This document shows positions 26,493 through 33,897 of a stretch of DNA of 64,000 bases, one piece after another. The DNA comes from JAOPZW01 sp963803375. GTDB taxonomy: Bacteria > Actinomycetota > Thermoleophilia > Solirubrobacterales > Solirubrobacteraceae. The translations under genes were made by a program, and so were the position numbers. The stretch's first letter is position 1. Each line of letters begins with the position of its first letter. The stretch is taken from assembly GCA_963803375.1 (NCBI GenBank), contig CAWDMB010000014.1, positions 1 to 64,000 on the forward strand. Reading direction: 5' to 3'. Below the pieces are notes generated by a model. It was given only the letters and a program-made list of their open reading frames with translations, searched no databases and was not told the DNA's origin.

Positions 26493-26728
26493 GCCAACCA
26501 CGGCCAATCCCAGCGGTACCGGGCCGCGAGGTCGCGCTCGCGCTCACTGAGCCCGGCCTCAAGGTCGACATCGGTCGCGTCGAACGTCTCGAGCAGCCGC
26601 TGCCAGCTCTCGGCGCACTCGTCGCGGCCCTCGTCGCGCTCGTCGTCGCGCGCTACGGCGTCATCGAATTGCTCGTCGAGGCGGGCGTGCTCGCCGTTGA
26701 GGATCCGGTCGGGGCCGCGGCGGCTCAC
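26489..26728 (-). CDS. acidic hypothetical protein of the element, 79 aa
   Basis: The GTG at 26728 overlaps the stop of the HNH gene, and its own stop overlaps the excisionase start. The protein is strongly acidic in the middle (ARDDERDEGRDECAES) and ends in ERERDLAARYRWDWPWLA. The charge suggests a DNA-mimic or protein-binding role, but nothing identifies a family. Confidence 0.5.
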   Translation of the reverse strand: MSRRGPDRILNGEHARLDEQFDDAVARDDERDEGRDECAESWQRLLETFDATDVDLEAGLSERERDLAARYRWDWPWLA

Positions 26729-26946
26729 GATGCCTCCCGGTGCTTCGCCACATGGCAATCTCGGCACAGGAGGATCGCGTTGCGCGGCTCATCCGCGCCG
26801 CCCTGTGAGCGCGGCACGATGTGATCGGTCTCCGCGTCCTCGCGGCGAACGAGCAGCCGGAAGCAGTGATCGCAGAACCACGGCGGGCCCTCCTTGAGCA
26901 CCCATTTGCGTGTGCTCGCGCGTGTCCGGTTGCGCGGGCGGCTCAT
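26725..26946 (-). CDS. HNH endonuclease, 73 aa
   Basis: The compact HNH domain has a structural zinc pair in PWFCDHC and LLCRDCH, the catalytic TDHIVPRSQGG and the conserved N of EPRNAILLCRDC. It begins with a basic tail (MSRPRNRTRASTRKW). It resembles small free-standing HNH nucleases of phages that nick DNA in packaging or act in homing. The start overlaps the stop of the upstream zinc protein gene (ATGA). A second, different HNH gene lies at 31.9 kb. Confidence 0.85.
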   Translation of the reverse strand: MSRPRNRTRASTRKWVLKEGPPWFCDHCFRLLVRREDAETDHIVPRSQGGADEPRNAILLCRDCHVAKHREAS

Positions 26947-27470
26947 GGCTTGAACAAAGACGCGCAGTCGTCGCACAGCTCCAGCGCGATGACGACCCCG
27001 CCTATCGGCATCACGACCGGCGTGAAGCGCGCGGTCTTGCGCTCGCACAGCTCGCAGCGCCCATCGTCGTGCATGCGCGCCTCGAGCGCCGCCATGCACG
27101 CGGGGCGCCCGCAGGTCGCGGCGCGCGCCTGAACGCACACAGCGATTTGTGCTCCGTCCGGGGTGTCCGGCGGCCAGGGCACGTGCTCGCAGCGCGCCTC
27201 GATGGCGCGCTCGGCCGCGATCGCCGCACCCAGCACCGCCGCGCGGCCGCGCGTCACGTCGGTCTGCGTGAAGACATGAACGGGCTCCGGGGCATCCCGG
27301 GCTATCCGTTCCAGGACTTCGCGCTGCGCCGCGGTGTCCTGGTCCGCGCAGGCGACGAGGCCGGGGTTAGGTCGGCTGGACCCCCAGATGGAATCCGCGG
27401 CGGCGAGCAGCGCGGCCAGCGTCGGCGGTGCGCCCGCCCTGGCACAGGGCACCGGGATGAGCCGGCTCAT
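26943..27470 (-). CDS. zinc-finger-containing element protein, 175 aa
   Basis: The C-terminal half carries two Cys pairs on each side of a beta-hairpin: CGRPACMAALEARM, GRCELCERKTARF and LELCDDCASLF. This suggests one or two treble-clef or rubredoxin-like zinc sites. The N-terminal half is Ala-rich and helical, and VHVFTQTDVTRGRAAVLGAA lies between. The stop and start overlap both neighbours, so it belongs to the same transcript as the primase genes. No family is recognised. Confidence 0.55.
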   Translation of the reverse strand: MSRLIPVPCARAGAPPTLAALLAAADSIWGSSRPNPGLVACADQDTAAQREVLERIARDAPEPVHVFTQTDVTRGRAAVLGAAIAAERAIEARCEHVPWPPDTPDGAQIAVCVQARAATCGRPACMAALEARMHDDGRCELCERKTARFTPVVMPIGGVVIALELCDDCASLFKP

Positions 27471-28027
27471 GGCGTCGCCCCGTTGCCGGTGGCCGCGGTG
27501 ACGGCGGCGGGGTTGCGCATCCACTCCGGCTTCTCGCTGTCCGGGACCGGCCCGGGCACGGGCGGCCGCGGCACGGTGATGTCACGCCAGATCGGGCGGC
27601 CCGCGACGTTGTGATCACGCTCGAAGCGGTGGCCGGGGTCGCGCTCGAGCGCGCCGTCGAGGCCCTCGCTGCGCATTCCGGCGTCGCGGACGGCCTTCGC
27701 GAGCACGCGGCGCTCTTGCGAGCGGCCGTCGGCGAGCATCCCGGCCACGAGCTCGCGGATGCGCCCCGAAGCGCTCGCAGACACACACACACTCCCTACG
27801 TCGGGGCGTGTGTGCGTGTGTAAATTATCCGAAAACCCCTCCTCGGGGCCATTTTTCGGCAACGATTTTGTTTCACACGCACACGCCCCGATGCTTAAGG
27901 ATGTGCGCGTGTCTGCGAGTCCCCTGGCGGCCGCGAACGCGGCCGCCGCGAGCGGCCACGGATCGCGTGCCTCGTCGACGCGGACCGCGACGCGAAGCCC
28001 GTCACTCTCGATGATCGTCTCGCTCAT
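27467..28027 (-). CDS. hypothetical protein whose gene spans the palindromic region, 186 aa
   Basis: The frame overlaps both neighbours by ATGA junctions, so it is probably translated. The N-terminal part (GLRVAVRVDEARDPWPLAAA) and the C-terminal part (GRIRELVAGMLADGRSQERR, then VLAKAVRDAGMRS) look like normal protein. The middle (THTRPDVGSVCVSASAS and the preceding Lys/Pro-rich stretch) is the translation of the palindromic DNA at 27774-27919. The product may therefore be two small domains joined by a structureless linker, or two separate genes on either side of a DNA element. Confidence 0.45.
   Translation of the reverse strand: MSETIIESDGLRVAVRVDEARDPWPLAAAAFAAARGLADTRTSLSIGACACETKSLPKNGPEEGFSDNLHTHTRPDVGSVCVSASASGRIRELVAGMLADGRSQERRVLAKAVRDAGMRSEGLDGALERDPGHRFERDHNVAGRPIWRDITVPRPPVPGPVPDSEKPEWMRNPAAVTAATGNGATP
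27774..27919. repeat. 146-bp concentric palindrome, candidate replication origin
   Basis: Three nested inverted pairs share almost one centre, near 27845. The outer pair is CTCGCAGACAC (from 27774) with GTGTCTGCGAG (to 27919). The middle pair is 27802-27820 with 27874-27890, based on CGGGGCGTGTG and CACACGCCCCG. The inner pair is CCGAAAA (27829) with TTTTCGG (to 27859), around CCCC/GGGG. Between the arms the DNA is AT-rich for this genome (TAAATTATCC, ATTTTT, GATTTTGTTT). It lies just downstream of the primase-helicase gene, the usual place of the origin in satellite elements. Function is inferred. Confidence 0.6.
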
Positions 28028-30063
28028 GCCAGCACCCTCCAGATCGTTTCCCGGCTGCTCGTGTCCCGCTCGATCCCCGGCAGCGCGTTGAACACGGACG
28101 AAAACGCCGAGCCCGTGACCCCCTCAGTGGCGGCCGCGGACGCCAGCTCGCTGCGCGGGCGCCACTCGCCGTCGGCGCCCAGTAGCTGCGCCAGCCGCCA
28201 TGTCTTCTCGTGCGCGGTCTCCTCGTGCTCCTGCCTGCGCGGCGGGTGCGGCAGGATCATCTCGGCCGTCAGCCCCGTCGTGTCCTCCTCGAGATTCGCG
28301 ACGCGCGGCGCATCGACGATCTCGCCCGTCACCGGGTTCGGGACGGGCACGCCCTCGATTTGGAAGCAGAGCGCGGCCGGCACGGCGCCCGCGTTGCCCT
28401 TCCCGCGCGCGAGCGCGCGCCAGCCATCGCGGTCCGGGTGGTAGCCGACGTACACGGCGGACCGTGCCGTGTCGGTGAACTGGCCGCTGGCGCCGCCGCG
28501 GTCACGGATCGACGCCGGCCCGCTCATCTTGTTCGGGTGGATCGTGTAGATCGCCGCGAGCTCGTGGCGGCGCGCGAGCGCGCGCAACGGCGCCAGCGCG
28601 CGGCGCACATCGTGCGGGCTGTTCGCGTTCACATCGCCGTCGAGGTGGTCGAGGATCGCGTCGAAGTACACGACGCGGAACTCGCCCCTCACGATGATCT
28701 CGCTCAGCGCCTCAAGGTCCCTGGCAAGATCCAATCCGCCGCCCTGGTCGTAGCTGAGGTACCGAGCCATGCTCGTGTCGCCGCCCGCAGCCATGAGACG
28801 CGGCGTGAGATCGCTGTCCGCGTCGTCCTCGTCGCCGATCGTCAGCACCTTCACCGGCCGCCCGTAAAAGCAGCCGGGGATCGTGCCGCGCGTCCAGCCG
28901 GCGCCCTCCCGGGCGATGAACGCGCCCTTGCCGGCGCCGCCGACGCCGATCGTCGCGTTCAGCGCGCCGACACGGAAGTACCCGGTGTGCGCCCACTGGT
29001 GGGCGCGGATGTCGCGCTCGCGCATCCGTCGCACGCTGAACGTGCCGACCGTGAACTCGACGCGCCCGTCATCGCTCCCGGGGCCGTCCTGCGCCCCGGG
29101 AAACGAATCACCTAACGACCCGGACGTGTAGCGACGTGAGTCGTGTCGAGGGCCGGATCCGCCCCCGTTACGGCGGTAGTGCGCGCCGAGCTCCCGCGCG
29201 GCCGCCGTGTAGTCGCCGCCGTGCTCGAGCGTCGCGTACGCGCTGAAGCGCGAGTAGCTCCTGTTCGCCTCGAACGGCGGCGCGTTGCTCGTGAAGACGT
29301 AGAGCAGCCGGTAGCCGCCGCCGTTCGCGGTCGCCGAGATCCCCTCGGTCTTGCCGGGTCGCCGCCAGCGCTCACCGTCGCCGCCGTACGGCACCCGCTG
29401 CCAGCCGTGGGGCTCGAGGATGGTCGCCCACGTCGCCTCGGCGTTGAAGCGGTCACCGGGGCGCTCCCGCCGGGATTTGACTTCGGCTTCATCGGATCCA
29501 TCCGGTTCCGGTGGCTCGTCGGGGACGATGCGCGCCGGGTCGAGCGCCGCGCCGTCCTGGCGGCGCGTGTCGCACGGCGCCCCGGGCGGGTGCGCCGGTA
29601 GCCAGAAAAAACGGCTCGGGTCTTTCGCCGCCGGATCGGCGTTCGGGCACAAAGCGGCCGTCGCGTGCGCCCAGAACACCGGCCAGTCCCCGGCCGCCAC
29701 GGGCGCCGCCAGCGGCACCGTGACACGCCAGTGAGGGCAATCGGGGCGCCCGCCGCAGTCCGCATGGCCGCTGAAATGCTTGTGCGACGAGTGCGCGCAG
29801 TACGCGAGGCCCGCCAGCAGCTCCCACTCGGGTTCGGCGTGGTCGACGTCGAGCACGAGCGCGCTGACGGCCTCCACGTTCGCGTTGGAGCGCGTGACGG
29901 CGCCCTCCCGGTAAAGGGCAGGCGACCATCCTGGGCCGTCACGCTCGCCGCGCTCCTCGTGCCTGGTGAGCCGCTCGGCGAGCTCGCCCCACGGAACGCA
30001 GAGCGAGCTCGGCCGGGTGGCGGTCAGGTTGGCGAACGCGACGACGTCGAGCTCAAGCGGCAT
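28024..30063 (-). CDS. primase-helicase-type replication protein, 679 aa
   Basis: Residues about 20-200 resemble an archaeo-eukaryotic-type primase: VSALVLDVDHAEPEWELLAG with acidic residues, the SSHKH turn, HWRVTVPLAAPV and KDPSRFFWLPAHP. A second block (EGISATANGGGYRLLYVFTS) is typical of phage primases. From about 355, GVGGAGKGAFIAREGAG is the Walker A of a RepA/DnaB-like ATPase, followed by VYFDAILDHL (Walker B) and IYTIHPNKMSG. It would prime and unwind at the element's origin. I chose the ATG at 30063 (MPLELDVVAF). It is the central replication gene of the element. Confidence 0.85.
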   Translation of the reverse strand: MPLELDVVAFANLTATRPSSLCVPWGELAERLTRHEERGERDGPGWSPALYREGAVTRSNANVEAVSALVLDVDHAEPEWELLAGLAYCAHSSHKHFSGHADCGGRPDCPHWRVTVPLAAPVAAGDWPVFWAHATAALCPNADPAAKDPSRFFWLPAHPPGAPCDTRRQDGAALDPARIVPDEPPEPDGSDEAEVKSRRERPGDRFNAEATWATILEPHGWQRVPYGGDGERWRRPGKTEGISATANGGGYRLLYVFTSNAPPFEANRSYSRFSAYATLEHGGDYTAAARELGAHYRRNGGGSGPRHDSRRYTSGSLGDSFPGAQDGPGSDDGRVEFTVGTFSVRRMRERDIRAHQWAHTGYFRVGALNATIGVGGAGKGAFIAREGAGWTRGTIPGCFYGRPVKVLTIGDEDDADSDLTPRLMAAGGDTSMARYLSYDQGGGLDLARDLEALSEIIVRGEFRVVYFDAILDHLDGDVNANSPHDVRRALAPLRALARRHELAAIYTIHPNKMSGPASIRDRGGASGQFTDTARSAVYVGYHPDRDGWRALARGKGNAGAVPAALCFQIEGVPVPNPVTGEIVDAPRVANLEEDTTGLTAEMILPHPPRRQEHEETAHEKTWRLAQLLGADGEWRPRSELASAAATEGVTGSAFSSVFNALPGIERDTSSRETIWRVLA

Positions 30064-30193
30064 CGCTCGCTTCGAGGTCCTCGACGAGCCCGCGCAGCAC
30101 CGCCAGCTCAACCTTGAGGCGACCCGCGGACTCCTCGAGACGGCGCAGCGCGATCTCGACGACCCCGAGGCTCGCCTCGATCTCGGGCGCCAT
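30053..30193 (-). CDS. 46-residue coiled-coil protein
   Basis: The short frame starts at an ATG overlapping the preceding stop (30193) and ends 11 bases inside the primase gene. MAPEIEASLGVVEIALRRLE then ESAGRLKVELAVLRGLVEDL is one continuous amphipathic helix with leucine spacing of a coiled coil. The double overlap in a compact operon supports translation. It may be an oligomeric accessory to the primase; no homologue is recalled. Confidence 0.5.
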   Translation of the reverse strand: MAPEIEASLGVVEIALRRLEESAGRLKVELAVLRGLVEDLEASDAA

Positions 30194-30447
30194 CACGCGG
30201 ACCCCAGGTCTACGCGATAGCCGTTCTTCACGGTCCAGCGACGGGCCTCCTTGTGCGGCTTGGCCCGCGTCTCCAGCTCCAGGATGCTCAAGACGGCATC
30301 GACGATGTCGCCCAGCCGGACGACGATGTGCCCGGCCTCGATGGCCGCGGTGTCGAACTCGCCCAGCTGGATCTGGCGGACGGCGATGTCCTTGCTGCGC
30401 ATGACCTCCCGCAGCACGTCCTCGAGGCTCTTCGTCTCGGGGGCCAT
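30193..30447 (-). CDS. hypothetical element protein, 84 aa
   Basis: The start and stop overlap both neighbours by ATGA. The sequence is a helical protein (LEDVLREVMRSKDIAVRQIQ, then HIVVRLGDIVDAVLSILELE) with a basic C-terminal part (RAKPHKEARRWTVKNGYRVD). No motif identifies it. Its place between the SSB-like and coiled-coil genes suggests a part in replication. Confidence 0.5.
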   Translation of the reverse strand: MAPETKSLEDVLREVMRSKDIAVRQIQLGEFDTAAIEAGHIVVRLGDIVDAVLSILELETRAKPHKEARRWTVKNGYRVDLGSA

Positions 30448-30956
30448 CAGAAAGGCACGTCCGACGCGTCGTCCGTCACGACCTCGGCGTCCGGCACGTT
30501 CGTCGGGATATCCGGCGCGACCGTGCGCTGCGCCCCGGACGCGACACCGGCCAGCTCGTGGAACGACGTGGTGAGCGCCGGGCGGTCCACCGTGAGCCGG
30601 TAGTCGTTGAAGGTGCCATCACGGGCCTTCAGCTCGGCCTTGCCGGCGTCGTGCAGGCAGACGCGCTCCCCGACTTGCGGGTTCTCGTCGCGGAAACGGC
30701 GGAACCAGCCGGAGTCCGGGTCGGTGCCGTAGCCGCCGTCCTTGCCGAACAGCCACACGCCCCAGGCCTTGCCGTCGGGGTCCGTGAGGTCGCACACCGG
30801 CGTGTCCTCGCCGCCGGCCTTCGCGACGTGGTATCCGCTGATCGTGCCGAGCAGCGGGTTCGGGTGGTCCGGGTTATCGCGCGGCCTCCACGACTCGCCG
30901 AACTCGACGTTTTCGGTGCCGCGCTTCGCGAGCACCTGCCAATCGGTGGGCGTCAT
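30447..30956 (-). CDS. putative single-stranded-DNA-binding-type protein, 169 aa
   Basis: This is the first gene of the leftward replication run, with a GGAAGGCGGA ribosome site before the ATG. The body is rich in beta-prone and aromatic stretches (WGVWLFGKDGGYG, SGWFRRFRDENPQVGERVCL, NDYRLTVDRP). The last residues, DDASDVPF, mimic the acidic DDxPF tail of bacterial SSB that recruits partners. An OB-fold is plausible but not evident by eye. Function is therefore inferred from the tail and the operon position. Confidence 0.5.
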   Translation of the reverse strand: MTPTDWQVLAKRGTENVEFGESWRPRDNPDHPNPLLGTISGYHVAKAGGEDTPVCDLTDPDGKAWGVWLFGKDGGYGTDPDSGWFRRFRDENPQVGERVCLHDAGKAELKARDGTFNDYRLTVDRPALTTSFHELAGVASGAQRTVAPDIPTNVPDAEVVTDDASDVPF

Positions 30957-31057
30957 TGTTCCGCCTTCCTGGAACCTTTGGAACAAAATGCGCCGGGACG
31001 GGTAGTTCCGGGCCCGCCCCGGCGCGGGCCGCTTCAGCAGCGTGCACAAAGTACGAT

Positions 31058-31093
31058 CTAAGAAAGATGGGCGAGAACTCCCAGATTTCTTAG
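31058..31093. promoter_or_regulatory. inverted repeat upstream of the replication operon
   Basis: CTAAGAAA (31058-31065) and TTTCTTAG (31086-31093) form an 8-bp inverted pair, extended inward by TGGG/CCCA after a 2-bp mismatch. It lies about 100 bp before the SSB-like gene on the minus strand. It is a second possible regulator site in this divergent region, distinct in sequence from the one at 31175. Confidence 0.5.
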
Positions 31094-31174
31094 AAACTGC
31101 GTGCGGTGTGCGGGCGCGCGGGCCGCTCAGCAGCGTCGCGAGTATCGGGGAGCCGTCACCGCCACAACCCGATA

Positions 31175-31202
31175 AGCGTTGTACTGACCGCAGTACAACG
31201 CT
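31175..31202. promoter_or_regulatory. perfect 12-bp inverted repeat operator
   Basis: AGCGTTGTACTG and its exact complement CAGTACAACGCT are separated by four bases (ACCG). They end two bases before the first possible start of the rightward gene. A perfect 12-bp dyad at a divergent promoter is the expected form of a repressor operator. It would control the rightward regulator gene and possibly the leftward replication operon. Confidence 0.7.
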
Positions 31203-31214
31203 AATGTGGCATCC

Positions 31215-31703
31215 ATGAGCCGCGGACTCGGCCCCCAGCAACAATGGCTCCTCCAATACCTCGAGCTCGAGCCAGACACCGACCGCGGGCACCTCGGCCC
31301 GCACTGGACGACGATGCACGACGCGCTACGCGACCGCTACCAAGGCACGTGGACGCGCTCCGAAGCAGAGAGCCTGCGGCGCGCCGCCCGCACCCTGCAC
31401 CAGCGAGGATTCATCGAGCTGCGCGCAAGCAGCCACTCCGCCCAGGACGCGTGGTCGCGCACGCAGCCCTGGACGCCACAGACAGAGCGACCCGGGTCCG
31501 CCCGCCAGACCAACGGGCCCGAAGTCCAGATGCGCCGCAAGGTGTCCACGCACGAAAGCCGCGAGCACCAGCAGGCGCGCGAGCCCGGAGACAGCGCATT
31601 CACGGAACTGTTGGAACAAGGACTACCCGTGAGCGCCTGGAGCCGCGCGCTCGATCTACCCGGCCACGTCCTCGCGGCGATCGCGCGGGCACGACGACGC
31701 TAG
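31215..31703 (+). CDS. putative element regulator, 162 aa
   Basis: It is the only plus-strand gene of the element, directly after the 28-bp dyad. The N-terminal 80 residues (MSRGLGPQQQWLLQYLELEP, then SEAESLRRAARTLHQRGFIELR) have the helix-turn-helix-wing pattern of a small winged helix protein. The C-terminal half is Gln/Glu/Arg-rich and ends LPVSAWSRALDLPGHVLAAI. By position it is the best candidate for the element's master repressor or antirepressor. GTG 31206 is an in-frame alternative start. Confidence 0.55.
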   Translation: MSRGLGPQQQWLLQYLELEPDTDRGHLGPHWTTMHDALRDRYQGTWTRSEAESLRRAARTLHQRGFIELRASSHSAQDAWSRTQPWTPQTERPGSARQTNGPEVQMRRKVSTHESREHQQAREPGDSAFTELLEQGLPVSAWSRALDLPGHVLAAIARARRR

Positions 31704-31753
31704 CGCGGGGCCACGAAAAGCTTTCCCGTCGAGAAAATGGGATTTCTATAAGC

Positions 31754-31889
31754 GTCGCCACGCGACGCCTACTGGCGCTGTCAGACGCGTGCTCGGACCC
31801 TCCCGTACCGTTCTGCGATTTCATTGCGCGCGCAGTCGCCCACGCGGCGCCTACCGGCGCGTCGGACGCGCGCCCGCACCCTCCCGTGT
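31754..31889. repeat. two tandem copies of a ~55-bp sequence
   Basis: The stretches 31754-31808 and 31835-31889 are clearly related copies sharing GTCGCC, ACGCG, CGCCTAC, GGCGC, GACGCG and ACCCTCCCGT in order, with about 80% identity by eye. They fill most of the 200-bp gap between the regulator gene and the converging HNH gene. The origin is unknown; duplication of a terminator or a protein-binding region is possible. Confidence 0.55.
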
Positions 31890-31907
31890 CTCGCGTGGCG
31901 GGAGGGT
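31878..31907. terminator. hairpin between converging genes
   Basis: ACCCTCCCG (31878-31886) and CGGGAGGGT (31899-31907) form a perfect 9-bp stem with a 12-base loop, exactly at the end of the HNH gene. It could stop transcription from both sides. The left arm is also present in the first tandem repeat copy. Confidence 0.55.
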
Positions 31908-32248
31908 TACTGCCTGGCGCGCGTGATGGCGTCGTGGTGCGGCTTGCACAGTGAGGCCAGGTTCTCGGGGTCGCGTGGCGCTCCGCCGGCGGCGAGGTCG
32001 ACGCGGTGATGAACGACCTCTGCGAGCCGGTCGCAGCCTTCGCTCTCACAGAACGGGTGGTCGAGGAGCTGCTGGCGGCGCGTCATGCGCCACGCTTTGC
32101 TCGCGTAGAAAACGTTGCGCTCCCTGGCGTCTTTACGTCTGCTGCGTGATCGTTGGCGCTCGAGGGTCTTGCGGTGCTCGTCGCAGCGCCCGCGGGCGGT
32201 CGCCGGGCTGCCGCATGTGGGCTCGGCGCAGAGGCGGACGGGACTCAC
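31907..32248 (-). CDS. HNH endonuclease of the capsid module, 113 aa
   Basis: A zinc-binding N-terminus (LCAEPTCGSPATARGRCDEH) is followed by a basic helix and the HNH core CESEGCDRLAEVVHHRVDLA, then GGAPRDPENLASLCKPHHDA. This form is typical of phage HNH nucleases encoded beside terminase and capsid genes, which are needed for DNA packaging in several tailed phages. It starts at a GTG directly after the stop of the 78-aa gene and is the last gene of the capsid transcript. Confidence 0.85.
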   Translation of the reverse strand: MSPVRLCAEPTCGSPATARGRCDEHRKTLERQRSRSRRKDARERNVFYASKAWRMTRRQQLLDHPFCESEGCDRLAEVVHHRVDLAAGGAPRDPENLASLCKPHHDAITRARQ

Positions 32249-32485
32249 TTAGTTCATGTCCGCGTCGTTGACGCTTGTCCACTGCGCTGCTGTGAGTGTC
32301 TTCAGTCCACGGTCGCTGAATTGCCAGAGCAGATCGTCATCGGTGACGCGGAGCTCGAGCCATCCTTCGTGGTGCAGGTTCATCGCTTCGACTGTGTGCT
32401 CGTGCTCAACGGCGCACCATGAGTCCGGGTCACGTTGGCGCTGAGCCCACGTGTCGAAGAGGATGCTGAGTTGCGTATCAGTCAA
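32249..32485 (-). CDS. hypothetical protein of the capsid module, 78 aa
   Basis: A TTG start at 32485 is set by a strong GGAGGAG site about nine bases upstream. The sequence (TQLSILFDTWAQRQRDPDSW, then LHHEGWLELRVTDDDLLWQF) looks like a small winged or alpha/beta protein and contains no cysteine pair. It lies between the capsid and HNH genes. No family is recognised. Confidence 0.5.
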   Translation of the reverse strand: MTDTQLSILFDTWAQRQRDPDSWCAVEHEHTVEAMNLHHEGWLELRVTDDDLLWQFSDRGLKTLTAAQWTSVNDADMN

Positions 32486-32508
32486 GTGTCAACTCCTCCC
32501 GTGTGGGT

Positions 32509-32542
32509 GCGAGGCGGGCCACCATGACGAAACCCGCCTCGC
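32509..32542 (-). terminator. hairpin downstream of the capsid gene
   Basis: GCGAGGCGGG (32509-32518) and CCCGCCTCGC (32533-32542) make a perfect 10-bp stem with a 14-base loop. It starts 49 bases after the capsid stop in the direction of transcription. It probably limits read-through so that capsid transcripts exceed those of the HNH gene. Confidence 0.55.
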
Positions 32543-32590
32543 TCCCGTGATGCGGCGCCGAAGGAGTCACAACTGCGCCGCAAGCTGCGA

Positions 32591-33748
32591 TCAGACCGCC
32601 GCCGTCCCTCTGACGAACGATGATTCCCGATACACGGCGAGGCCCAACCGGGTCTCCGCTCGGATCGCCTGCAAGTTGCGCACGAAGAAGTCAGAGTGAC
32701 TCGACGACGCCTCGATGCTCATGCCTCCGCGCCTGTAAACCTCGGCGGCCTGCTTGAAGGACCCGACCAGGCACGTGCCGGCGCCGATCGCGTTTGTTAC
32801 GACGACCGGCAGCCCCCACAGTGTCTTGGGGCCGGAGCGGAACGGATCTGTCTGGAACTCACCCGTGGTCGTGCGGTAAAGCTCGATGCTCTCCCACTGG
32901 TTTGGGTGGACGACTAGGCCGTCGGGCTCCAGGAAACTCGTCCTGGACTTGGTGATCATCTCGCGGATCTCGGCGATCAGCGTGCCGGCCGCGTTGTGGT
33001 TCTGAAAGCCGGCGCGGTCAAAGATCCCCGAGATGTTCGGCGCCGTGCCGTCACCGTAAAGGAGCTGCTGCTCCTCCTTGATTGACACGAAGAGCGACAA
33101 CCTGCTGTTCACATAGCTTTGGACTTGGACTGAGTCCTCGAGCATCTCGTCGGAGATCGGCAGCCACGTCGCGATCTTGCGGATCGGCTCGACGACCTCG
33201 CTCAGGCCAAGCGTCGACTCGGGCTTCAAAGCGCCCTCAGCCACGGTGTCAGCGGCGTTCGTGGCCGTGCCCTCATTCACATACCTAATCTGCGAAGCCG
33301 AGGTCGATGTCGTGGCGAGCAGGTCCGCCACCGTCAACGGCTGAAACAGTGTCTGAACGACACCGGGCACGTACTGCGGCGGGACGAGACCGCCGCCGGG
33401 GCCGCCGGCCGTGCTCTCCAGCAGCGTCCCCTTCTGGTAGTACGGGACTTCGACCGGGCCGGTGCTCCACTGCTGTGGGCGCGTGTCGGCGTTCTGAATT
33501 GACTTGTAGCCCTCGCTGGCGACGAACATGTCGCCGGGGCCGCCGGTGCTGTCACGGCGCCCGTCATGCAGCGTGACGTGTGCGCCGCCGCCGTCGATGT
33601 CGCCGAGCTGACGGTCGAACGCCTTTGAGCGCTCGATGCCCTTGAGCAGGTCGTCGAGCTCCTGTGCTTCGTCGGCGTCGAGGTTGCGTCCGGCGGTGAA
33701 GTCGTGCAGCGCCTTGATGCGCTGCGCGTACTGTTGAGTGGTGAGCAT
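32591..33748 (-). CDS. HK97-fold major capsid protein, 385 aa
   Basis: The ATG at 33748 is preceded by AGGAGGG. The N-terminal about 100 residues form a helical delta-like scaffold region (RIKALHDFTAGRNLDADEAQ, then DDLLKGIERSKAF). After GGLVPPQYVPGVVQTLFQPL comes the HK97 body with VNEGTATNAADTVAEGALKP, the P-domain segment VEPIRKIATWLPISDEMLED, QQLLYGDGTAPNISGIF and LVVHPNQWESIELYR. It would build the icosahedral head. No protease, portal or terminase gene accompanies it, so any particle must use helper-phage parts. By eye this gene has the lowest GC of the window. Confidence 0.92.
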   Translation of the reverse strand: MLTTQQYAQRIKALHDFTAGRNLDADEAQELDDLLKGIERSKAFDRQLGDIDGGGAHVTLHDGRRDSTGGPGDMFVASEGYKSIQNADTRPQQWSTGPVEVPYYQKGTLLESTAGGPGGGLVPPQYVPGVVQTLFQPLTVADLLATTSTSASQIRYVNEGTATNAADTVAEGALKPESTLGLSEVVEPIRKIATWLPISDEMLEDSVQVQSYVNSRLSLFVSIKEEQQLLYGDGTAPNISGIFDRAGFQNHNAAGTLIAEIREMITKSRTSFLEPDGLVVHPNQWESIELYRTTTGEFQTDPFRSGPKTLWGLPVVVTNAIGAGTCLVGSFKQAAEVYRRGGMSIEASSSHSDFFVRNLQAIRAETRLGLAVYRESSFVRGTAAV

Positions 33749-33897
33749 CAGCTGTCGCCCTCCTGGGCGAGGTCGTGTTAGTGCCGATGCTGTGCTGGTA
33801 CCGCTCTTGGTGAGGTACGGCTTGCGCCGTCTGACCTCTGATCGCGGTCTGACCGTCACATTTGGACGATCGGCGATATATGGTTGTGGCGCTTATT

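Noticed and set aside
27779..27830. simple (AC)n/(GT)n microsatellite
   Set aside because: The dinucleotide runs are paired as inverted arms with non-repetitive flanks (CTCGCAG, CGGGGC) at equal distances from a common centre, so they belong to a larger palindrome rather than a simple repeat.
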